Part shown: positions 55,852-64,000 of the stretch, piece after piece | Position numbering within the stretch: the first letter of the stretch is position 1 | Layout of the letters: the number at the start of each line of letters is the position of its first letter | DNA from: Euglena gracilis | Lineage: Eukaryota; Euglenida; Euglenophyceae; Euglenales | NCBI GenBank assembly: GCA_039621445.1 | Contig: CP154957.1 | Location: 43,907,465 to 43,971,464, forward strand | Direction: 5' to 3' | DNA: 64,000 bases | The notes under the pieces: model-generated | The model's database searches: none | Seen by the model: the letters and a program-made list of their open reading frames with translations, nothing else | Told to the model about the DNA's origin: nothing | Made by a program: the position numbers and the translations under genes

Positions 55852-57050
55852 CTGGGGGGGGGGGGCTTTGCTTGAAAAAAAAGACGGTGGGCTTTGAATG
55901 ATGCAGTTTGAACAACCGGATATTCCATTAAAGCCGATGCAGTATTTATTTCTTCATTTTTTTTATTTCTTCATTTTTTTTCTTTTCTTTCATTTGTCTA
56001 TTCCTTCCCAGGTGAACTCCAACATATTTCTTGCCTGATTTTTCTGTAACTTTGGATCTGAATTTTGCAAAAAAAAAAAAAAGAACAAAAAACTCCTGAT
56101 TTCCAGTTATCTCCTTGGTTGGTGACATTGTCATATTCTCTACTCAAAAGAAGTCCCAAACACCACCAAATTTTAACTGGGAAGATGGGAATCACACGTG
56201 GACAGGGAGTGCCCCGCAACCCTCGCAACAGACAACAGTTTCCTTTGTCCTCCTGTGCCGACCTCCTGGGAAAGCCTTTAAAAATGTGCATTGCACCGCC
56301 AGAGTGTCAACGATGAAAGAATGTGGGCTTGCACTGCCTGGCTCCAACCAAAACCATTTCCAAAACCACTGCGCAAACACAATACATTCAAAAAAATGCG
56401 GAGGTGGTGTGCTGTCAAGAAAACTTAGGACCCCCCCCCACCTGGATGGGCAAGAAACTGCAGTGCCAGTAGGAGAGTTGCTTGCTGCAGCAAATTCACA
56501 CCTGGAAGCACCCTCAGACAGGCAGTGGGAGCGGCCCCGGCACCAGAACTACCAATTCTCGCTGCTGGAAATGAACCCCATTCATCCTAGGACGCTGACG
56601 CATCACAGCCGCACCAAGCAGGGCACACAACGAGACGCCTGGAAGGAGGAGCGGTGGTGGTGTGTGGACCGGTGCGTGGACCGGCGCGGCGTGCATCAGG
56701 GCGGAGCCATGGGCACGGCGGCAGCGAGGGCGGGCCTAGCTGGGGGGGGGGAGGGCAGCGGTCAGCGGGGCGGCCGGCCGCGGGGACCGGCAGTCGCAGG
56801 GCAAGCAGTGGGGGGCTACGGCAGGCAGGCGACGGTCGAGGCCGGGGTGGCTTGGGGTGGGGGTCACTGGCAGTGGGGGAATGGGTTCGGACACCTCCAA
56901 ACCTTCGCACCAGATGGGAGTGTGGGTTCATATTACTTGGGGAGTGTTCTGGCCAGCCACCTGCCTGTGTTTTTATTTTGTTTGCCACACCCTGGTGGCT
57001 TTTCTGCTCAAAAACACTGCCAAACTTTTCAAACCTTTCACTGTTCGGCT

Positions 57051-57350
57051 CAGGCTTGTGCTTACCGACTGGGGGGGGGAGTGGGTGGGTGGGTGCTGTA
57101 GGTTGCCTGCCCCTAGCAGGCACACCCCCAGGGGGGGGGGAGTCCGGGGGGACCCAAAAATTTTTCATTGAAAATGGCCTTTTCCGGGCCCCCGACGCCT
57201 TTGGCGCCGGGGTCGGAGGGGGGTGCCTGCTATGGGCAAGAATCCCCAAAAACCCTACCCCCCCGGGGGGGGGGGTCGAATTGGTGCTATAGGGTGACTG
57301 CCCCTGGCACCCCCCACCGTGGGGTGGGCACCCGATTAAGCACAAGCCTG
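57051..57350. mobile_element. hAT-type MITE, 300 bp, with 8-bp target duplication
   Basis: Ends CAGGCTTGTGCTTA and TAAGCACAAGCCTG (14 bp perfect), closely related to the ends of the 333-774 element (CAGGCTTTTGCTTAAGG). Flanked by GTTCGGCT (57043-57050) and GTTCAGCT (57351-57358), a 7/8 target duplication. The interior is G/C-run rich with short CCCTAGCAGGCA palindromes; no ORF. Confidence 0.8.
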
Positions 57351-57376
57351 GTTCAGCTATAGCATACCGGAAAACT

Positions 57377-57770
57377 TGGGTGAAGAACCGGGGGGCAGGG
57401 TTCGAAATATGGGCAGGTGGGGGGTCGGACCCCCCCCCTCTGGTCCAGCAAGGAGCAGGGAGGGGGGGGACACCCCCCAAACTTTCCAGTGGCGCTGTCT
57501 AGGTGACTGATTTTCGGCCCGACAAAGCGCCGGGCGAAATTTTTGACCCCAAAGTGGCAAAAAGGTGGCACTTTGGGCACTTTTAGGGCAAAAAAAAATG
57601 TCAGAAACGCAAAGAAAAATTCGGCGCAAAGCCGCAGAAGGATAATTTTGACCTTTTGGGGGGGGGGGTCCCGGGTACCCCCCAGGGCCGGCCCGGACCC
57701 CCCTTGGCAGGTGGGGGGCTCCCCCCACCTAAATAAACCCCGAACACCCTCCTTAAATCGAACCCTGCCG
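57377..57770. repeat. Dispersed repeat shared with 25800-26215
   Basis: Contains CGGCCCGACAAAGCGCCGGGC and AATTTTGACCTTTTGGGG...CCCTCCTTAAATCGAACCCT. Relative to the other copy, one half is inverted and the other direct. Confidence 0.5.
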
Positions 57771-59649
57771 GGGGGTGGTTGCTTATTTCGCCAAAAAAAA
57801 ATGGGTAAAGCGTGCTTAGACAGGAGTGGGGCAGGGTATAAAGTGAGGGGGAGGATGGGGGGTTGGACTCCCCCCCATGTTCAACTGATTTTCCGGCATT
57901 TTGCGCCAGAAAAAATAGTTTGGGGCTCAAAAAAGGTGCCAAAATCGCGTTTTTGCACACTTTTTCCTTGTCGAAAATGGCCGATTTTCGACAAGGAAAA
58001 AGTGTGTACCAAAAATGTAAAATGTACCAAAATTTTTTACCGGAGAAAGGTTTTTTAGTTCCGGGGAGGTGGGTGCCGGCTCCGGTCTGAAGGGGGGAGG
58101 GGGCCATACACTCCCTGACTCATTGTCAGCCCACCACACACCTTGACGGTTTCTCAGGAAGGGCTCTGAAATGAGACACCATAATTGGTAGTTGTGTCGA
58201 CGAGTTGGAATCATTGTTTTGGTATGTGGTGTTTCCAAAGCTATCTCCATAACGTGCGGCTCGCGCTGAATAGTTACAAAACCGGCACCTGGCTTCTTTT
58301 TAAGGTCCCAAAATCGGGCCGTCAAAAAGGATTTCCAAAAAATTTTGGCATTTGGTGCCGAAACCCAAACCCAGGTGAGTGGGGGGGGGGGGCAAGCCTC
58401 GGACCCACCCACCCCCAGGGGTGGGTGGGCCCTCTGAGTTAAAACGAAGCCTGAAAGGCACCCGTTGGCACAATTATTCTCAGCCGGCGACACCGCACCA
58501 GAGATGGAGGTGGCTCCAATGTAGGTGAAGTGGTGGGGAATATTTGGGCGGCTTTTGTAAACATTCTGCACCAAAATGCCCTGACTCTGCCCATCCGACA
58601 CTCATTGCGTCAAGCTCTCTGCCTGCCTGGCGGAAGGGAAAAAATGGGAGCAAACTGGGGGCGATCGGGGGTTCGAAAAAGGGCGTATAATCAGCCAAAT
58701 GCCTGACGCCTTTTCTGAGGGTCAGGACGCACAAGGGCAGGAGCCAGTAGGGAGGGGGCCGGAAGTCGGGCAGGGCTGCAAGGGAAGGAAGGCGGGGGCA
58801 CCAACTGGGAGGGGGAGGGGGCTTTTTTCCCCATCAACCCAAAGAAAGAATGGGCCAAAGAAACAGGGAACGCTCGTTGGCGCCCACCAGAAAGCAGATT
58901 TCGCCACCGCGCACTTTGAAACCCAAATTCATGACCGTACCCAGAGATCAAGCCATATAGTAAAAAAAAATATTTTATTAATTATTATTATTACACAGTT
59001 TTCTTATCAAAAAAAAATGAGAACTTCATTGGGTCTTTAGGATTCACGCCAATGGTCAATTACATGAATGTGACGTGTGATGTTACTCAGCAATGGTATG
59101 CTCCAGGGGCATAATTAATTGGCATCCCCCAACCAGCTAAGCACCCTCGTCAGCCAGAGGAGCTGCAAATCCAGTGTTCCTTGACTTTTCCGTCCAACCC
59201 CAAGTGCTTTCAAGGGGTCAAAAGACACATCACATTAAGCACTGTCATGGCTCAAAAAGAGGGTGAAAAAAAAGCGAGCAACCTCTGGCAACCGTTTTCA
59301 AAACAGCCTCTGGCCAGGCCCCATCTCGAGCCAGTTCATCCATTTTCTCACCAGCAATACCAGTTCGCACATAATTGGTTGTTTAACAAACAGTGTATGT
59401 GTTTATTCAAACAGAAAAGTCGAAATGGAATGGTACCTCTCCCTGGCCAACAGTGACGAAAAGAGGGGATAAAGAAGGGTCAGGGAAACGTGAACCACAG
59501 CTGTGCGGGGCTTCTTGTGAGGCATCCGTTCATTACACTTCACGGGAGAACTTGCCTCCCACCCCACTGGGGCATTTTTTTGTGCAAGGCACTGGCTAGC
59601 AAAGAAGGAGAGAGAGGCAATAATGTCAGCAATGGTGGCAATGCAGGGC

Positions 59650-60020
59650 TACGGTTGGAGGAGTCTCTGTAGGAGGAGGCTCTGGAGCCTCCTCAAACGA
59701 CTCAAACGACGAAGGTGCGTTCAAGGAGGCTCTAAGTCCTCCTCGAACGTCGTTCAAGGTCGTTCGAGGAGGCTCTAGCAGGGCTGTAGGGGAAGGCTGG
59801 TGGGGGGGTCCCCCCCCCACCCACCACCCTGCCTTTTTGGCCGATTCCCGTATTGCCCTCATGGCATGTGCGTAGGTGTGCACGGTTCACATGGTATGTA
59901 CGGAGGAGGAGGCTCTGGATCCTCCTCGGATGTCGTTCGGGGTTGTAACCCCCTGAGAGCGGGGGGCTTCAAAACGTTCGAGGAGACTGAAGCTCGAATG
60001 TTCGAGACCCTCCTATGGCC
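59650..60020. repeat. TTCGAGGAGG / GGAGGCTCT palindrome cluster
   Basis: About ten half-sites of GTTCGAGGAGGCTCT in both orientations in two groups (59655-59775 and 59904-60020), like those at 17890-18020 and 19852-19955. Confidence 0.7.
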
Positions 60021-60531
60021 GCCATAAGAGGGAGGACGATGTTACAGTCACACACGTCTGCAACATTTAACGTCAATGTACCTCTGAAGTGGGTTTGCCC
60101 CAAAATCCCTGGCCCCTGCCCAATAGCCCGGGACAGCGCGGAGCGAACAACTATATGGACGACAGTGAAGAGAGCGCAAGACACATCAGGTCAGGACGAC
60201 TGCTTGGGCTTGTGGGGCGGTCGGCGGAAGGACTTGGTGTCAGGGTGTCGCTCAGTGAACCCCCATCTCACATATCCCCAGAGAGGGTCCAGCCAGGGAT
60301 GTATGGGAAGCCCTGAGGGGGGGGGGGGTCCGAACCCACACTCCCAACATGGAGGAGGGGGGGGATCCCAAAATGTGCAATGTGCTGAAAAGTGAGGCAG
60401 AAAGGTGCCTTTTTTGCGTTCTCCAGCGCACTGCGCAGGAAAAAATTTTCCCTATTCTCAGAACCTGCAAAGGAGAGGGTTGGGGTTCCGGATCCTACCA
60501 CCTTCCCCCCCTCGTGGGGGGGGGTTGGAAC

Positions 60532-60783
60532 CAGGGGTTTTTTTTAAGACTAGGGGGAGTGGGGGACCCACCCCAAGGGGTGGGGCCCCCAGGAGGAGGG
60601 GGGGGTCCGGGGGACCCACCCACTTTTGCCCGAAAATGCTAAAAAGTTTTCAAAAGTTTCGGCGTCTGCGGCGCCGAAAAAGATGTACCCACCAGCCCCT
60701 ACCCCCACCCCCCGGGGGGGAGGGGTCCAAGGGACCCACCCTCCCTCCCCCCCCTCCCCCCCCCCAAGACTGAAAAAACCCTG
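60532..60783. mobile_element. hAT-type MITE, 252 bp, with perfect 8-bp target duplication
   Basis: CAGGGGTTTTTTTTAAGACT at the left and its imperfect complement (...AAAAAACCCTG) at the right, with GTTGGAAC at 60524-60531 and 60784-60791. The core has poly-C/poly-G runs and a GGCGTCTGCGGCGCC hairpin. No ORF. Confidence 0.8.
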
Positions 60784-61029
60784 GTTGGAACCCACCCCAC
60801 CACCCACATGAAACCCCAGAAAACCTGATACAAAAAGGAAAAGCCCAAAAGGAAGACCGGTGTGAAAATTCAGTTTTAGACCAAAAAGTTGAAAAGTCGT
60901 GAGTGGGTGTTGGCTTTTCTCATTTCCCCATTTCCCTCCACCTTTTTGGTCATTTTGGCGACTGACAAGTGTAAAATCAGTGACCATCCAGCCGCCGGGG
61001 AGTAATAAAAGTCATTGGGGAAGTCCAGG

Positions 61030-63410
61030 CTGCTGGAAAAATGCTGCTCCCTCCCCCGGGGTGTAGGTCCCCGTCTGGCTGAAGCGATGCTCTGCCTGGC
61101 GTTGCTGGGGGGCGTGGGGGTGAAGGTGGGGGCGGCGGGGTCGCCATGGCCGGAGGCAGGGGGGCCGGAGGCGGAGCTGCTTGGGGGGTGCCGCGGCGGT
61201 GGGTCCGGCGGGGGGCCGGGGGGCGGGGGGGCGCGGCTGGCGGAGCCGGGGGAGTCGGCGTCCAGTGGCCGCGCTGACCCCGGGGGCTGGCTGCTTGGGG
61301 ACAAACCGCCCCAAAAAAAAATGAAAGTATTATTGTTATAAAGATATTATTATTATTTGGGTGTGCAGAATAACAACACCGGTGAAATCTTTTGGGAGGG
61401 TGCTGATGGCTGCTACCGTAGTACAATTTGTGACTTGCGGGTGGCGTACAGTCCAGGAGGCAAGCACCAGCCCCGGACCGGGTGAAGACCAACAGACCCA
61501 TCGCCATCCCCCCCCCCCGCCGGCCAGCCGGCCGCGCCCCCGGCCGCACTGGCCCGGGCCGCGTCCACCATCGTGCGCCGCGGGGCGGAGCCCCACGACA
61601 TGCAGCGGGGCACGCCCGGGGCAGGCGGCGCGGCCTTGGCCGGCGCCCCGGCCGCGGCCCCCTGCAGCTTGGACCAGCCCGCGGAGAGGCTCTCGAAGTC
61701 GTCCACCAGCTCCTGGGACGCGGCGGCAGCGCGGCGGGCAGGGGGGGGGGGGGCAGCGCCCCGGGGGTGGGGGGTCGGCAGAGTGTGTTGTGTTGGGCGG
61801 GGGTTTCGGAGGACAGTTGGACACCGTAATGGCAAGGGGCTTTGCGCCAGTGGGGAAGCTGGGGGGGAGACAAACGAGATGCGCAAGCAGACTGGTTTGC
61901 AGGAAAGTTGGGACCGCTGCCTCTTCAACGACTGCCTGAAGCTGAAGTGGCCGGGGCCCACTCTCCAACCCCCCCCCCCCCGGTCCAAAACCTGGAAACG
62001 GACCTGGAATGGGGTGGTCATTCACGGGAGGTAGGGCGGCCGTTGGTAGGGTCACGGCCGGCCGCGGCCCTACCAAAACAATGATTTGGTAGGGTCGCGG
62101 CCGACCGCGGCCAACCAACCACGACAGATCCAGCGACCGAAGCAGAACTGCATCGCACAATAGCGGGATAAATTATCCTCTACAGGGTACCAGCTACCGC
62201 AAAGAGCCGCCCAACTTGGTTTAATACACACGGGGGGACCCGAGCGAGGCGCAGAAGACGCCTCGCTCGGGTCCCCCCATGTTTTTAACCCTAGTTGGGC
62301 GGCTCTTTGGGTTCACTGAGTACCCTGTAGAGGCCAAAAAAACAACGTTGAGCGGGAAGGGTTTGCACGACAATCTTAATCCTAACCCTACTCCTTCAAA
62401 TCAAGTCATAAAATATTTATTGCGATCACCTTTTGCAGTATTGTTTGGGCCGCGGCCACAACCAAAATCCTATTTTGGTTGGTTGACGGCTGACCGCGGC
62501 CTGCCGCGGCCGGCCGCAGCACCCACCTCCCACGAACCTACCTCCCGTGACATCCCACCCCCAAGACTGAACCATTGACACAGGGGGTGTCTCAAGCAAC
62601 ACGCTGCGTCAAAGCAGATTGCAATTCCATCAAATAAATGCCGGGTGGCGTGCTGGCATTGTGCCGACACAGGGTGCTGTGTCCATGAGGCACCGCGCCT
62701 TGGGTGGGGCTGTCGGGGGACGGGGGGGGGGGACACAGCACATCGTTGCAGTTCGAATTACAGAAGCGGGGGGAAAAGAGTGGGGCTGTTCAAGCCTGCA
62801 CTGCTTAAATGAACAGCTCGTGAGATCCGTCGATCCATCGATTCGCTTTCAGCGGGCCCAAATTTTCTGGGGGTCGGGGCCATTCATGCAATGCTGGCGG
62901 CCAGTCCTGCACCGCGCTGGGAGAGATCCAGCAGGTTGCTCTGGTTGCCCCGACGCAGCGACAGGGTGCCGGCCTTCGGGGACTCCACGTGCCCTTGGGA
63001 CCAGGGCGGTGGCATGAGGGTGGTTGGAAGCAAAGCCCACCCCTTCGGGGTGACTTGCTTCAGCAGCCGGGCAACATGAGTGAGGCATCTGCAAAAATGT
63101 TTGGCGCAAAACGCACAACCTGGTAGTCATTGCTGTTCTGACAAATGCATCATCCAACGGCACTCATACCTGACGGACTTGACTGGCGAGATATTTGGGA
63201 GATACTTAATTTTGAACATGCATCATTGATTGCTGTTTGACGTTGGTTCTGGGCTGGGGGGAAAAGCACTGAGCCATTGAGCTATTCCACACATGTAAGA
63301 CAGCACCGCCCTGCCCGGTAGGTGGACTTCAAGATGAGGGAGGACTGGTCCGTGTGCACGCTGGTGGTGCGGGGCTTGCGACTGGGTCGACGCTTCTCCG
63401 GGTCAGTCTC
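61030..63410 (-). CDS. Ser/Pro-rich protein of unknown function, several exons
   Basis: Minus-strand exons in order: about 63405-63322 (DPEKRRPSRKPRTTSVHTDQ, then SSLILKS), about 63003-62893 (ESPKAGTLSLRRGNQSNLLD ... ASIA, followed by TGA unless spliced earlier), about 61730-61555 (SQELVDDFESLSAGWSKLQG; CMSWGSAPRRTMVDAARA) and about 61270-61065 (Pro-rich, then NARQSIASARR). The first two are basic with Ser/Thr sites (RRPS, RKPRTTS, TLSLRR) like phosphorylation or signalling linkers; the later ones are Ala/Pro-rich and disordered. They could be one gene or two. The family is not recognised, and splice phases were not all reconciled. Confidence 0.45.
62021..62551. mobile_element. Outer foldback with CGGCCGCGG palindromes
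   Basis: TCACGGGAGGTAGG at 62022-62035 is inverted at about 62537-62550. Next to each end lie GC-rich palindromic blocks (ACGGCCGGCCGCGGCC; GGTTGGTTG and its complement). The smaller element 62180-62415 lies inside, so this is a nested insertion. Confidence 0.6.
62180..62415 (-). mobile_element. Small foldback element (TACAGGGTGC family), copy 2, nested
   Basis: Inverted relative to 18055-18292 and collinear with it, including the outer CGTTGAGCGGGAAGGG segment. Its centre is an exact 20-bp stem, GGGGGGACCCGAGCGAGGCG, with a 7-nt loop (about 62232-62278). Confidence 0.75.
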
Positions 63411-64000
63411 ATCCGGGGATTTGTGGCAGGCAGCTTCGGGCCTGGACCAGGGCAGGACAGGAAGGCCTGGTGGGGGGAGGGGTCGACCCCCCCACCCATC
63501 ACAGCATTTTCACCAATTTTGGGAAAACGGGGATGCTGGCCGGGGAAATTTTTGAATTTTTTTTGAGAAATGAACCCCAAATGCATGATTTTTGATGGAA
63601 AACCCCACTTTTTCACAAAAAAAATCTCAAAATTTTCAGGCTCAAAAATTGGTAGTTTTTAGGAGGGGGGTGAAAAAAACGAAGGTCAAAAAAATGGACC
63701 AAGTTTTGGCACAGTCAAATTTTACTGAGATTTTTTCTCTTGGAAATTTTTTGGATTTTCAATGGCATTTTTTGCTTCAAACACATGTCGAAATCATAAT
63801 TTTGCGAGAATGTTGAAATTTTGGAAGGTGTGAAAAAATGGGGGTTTAGGGAGTTTTTGGGGAGACCTCTTAGATGGGTCCCAAAATGGTCCAAAAGACA
63901 CCCGGGTCCAAAAATTGGTGCTCCCGGACATATGGGAAGAGGTGGGGGGGAGGGACGACCCCCCCACCATGAAAGTGTGGGGGGGGGTCGACCCCCCACC

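Larger units (their letters stand above)
55870..60250. other. Low-complexity and repeat region without a supported gene
   Basis: Includes a 300-bp MITE (57051-57350), the repeat 57377-57770, poly-C/G runs and AT-rich stretches (55930-56130, 58960-59040). Around 56640-56860 is GC-rich, with open frames on both strands, but lacks clear exon borders. Confidence 0.5.

Noticed and set aside
56115-57101. 328-codon plus-strand frame as a gene
   Set aside because: Biased Gly/Gln/Trp-rich content over low-complexity DNA, crosses a MITE boundary, no motif and no codon-position bias like the real exons.
60405-61873. Long Pro-rich frames on both strands
   Set aside because: Mostly poly-C/poly-G translation; only the segments with exon-like composition at 61.07-61.27 and 61.56-61.73 kb were kept.

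Overview
The window is nuclear DNA from a eukaryote with a repeat-rich genome, most likely a unicellular alga or other protist. The coding parts are short, GC-rich, C/G-ending exons with GT...AG introns of about 0.1-3 kb. They sit in a background of long poly-C/poly-G runs, (GT)n arrays, T-rich stretches and inverted-repeat (foldback) elements. The lineage cannot be fixed from the sequence. LRR proteins with an N-terminal 'GG.HW...GW....C.W.GVTC' cap are common in algae, and the RNI-type LRRs fit too. No rRNA, tRNA, CRISPR array or prokaryotic operon was seen. All exon borders are my own reading of splice sites, reading frame and family resemblance.

Layout. 0-4 kb: an unknown (+) exon split by a hAT-type MITE (258-940), a second such MITE (2253-2770), dispersed repeats and one more possible exon (3510-3688). 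5.6-15.1 kb: a (+) gene for a group II PLP-dependent decarboxylase of the glutamate/cysteine-sulfinate decarboxylase family; its last exon runs into a TIR transposon that supplies the tail and stop. 15-20.8 kb: intergenic, with a (TATGGGG)n foldback, a small foldback element and a 1.26-kb TIR element carrying a 34-codon ORF. 20.8-32.0 kb: a (+) multi-exon gene of unknown function ending at 32023. 32-37.7 kb: satellites and two large palindromes built of TTGCGC/GCGCAA hairpins. 37.8-38.9 kb: the C-terminal exons of a beta-rich protein. 39.3-41.6 kb: glutamate formimidoyltransferase (FTCD N-terminal domain). 42.7-44.8 kb (-): a secreted LRR protein. 47.9-51.7 kb (-): an RNI-type LRR protein with an acidic linker and lysine-rich C-terminus. 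52.9-53.7 kb (-): a degenerate CRESS-DNA-virus-like Rep helicase fragment, cut at its 5' edge by a second copy of the TIR element (53.7-55.2 kb). 55.7-63.4 kb (-): low-complexity and foldback DNA with scattered exons of one or more Ser/Pro-rich proteins.

The two recognisable metabolic genes both bear on glutamate: one decarboxylates glutamate or a related amino acid, the other moves a formimino group between formiminoglutamate and tetrahydrofolate. They are separate eukaryotic genes and nothing shows co-regulation. The most notable content is mobile DNA: four hAT-type MITEs, each with an 8-bp target-site duplication; a TIR family whose copies share a 34-aa ORF and have landed in or beside genes three times; and an endogenised viral Rep.
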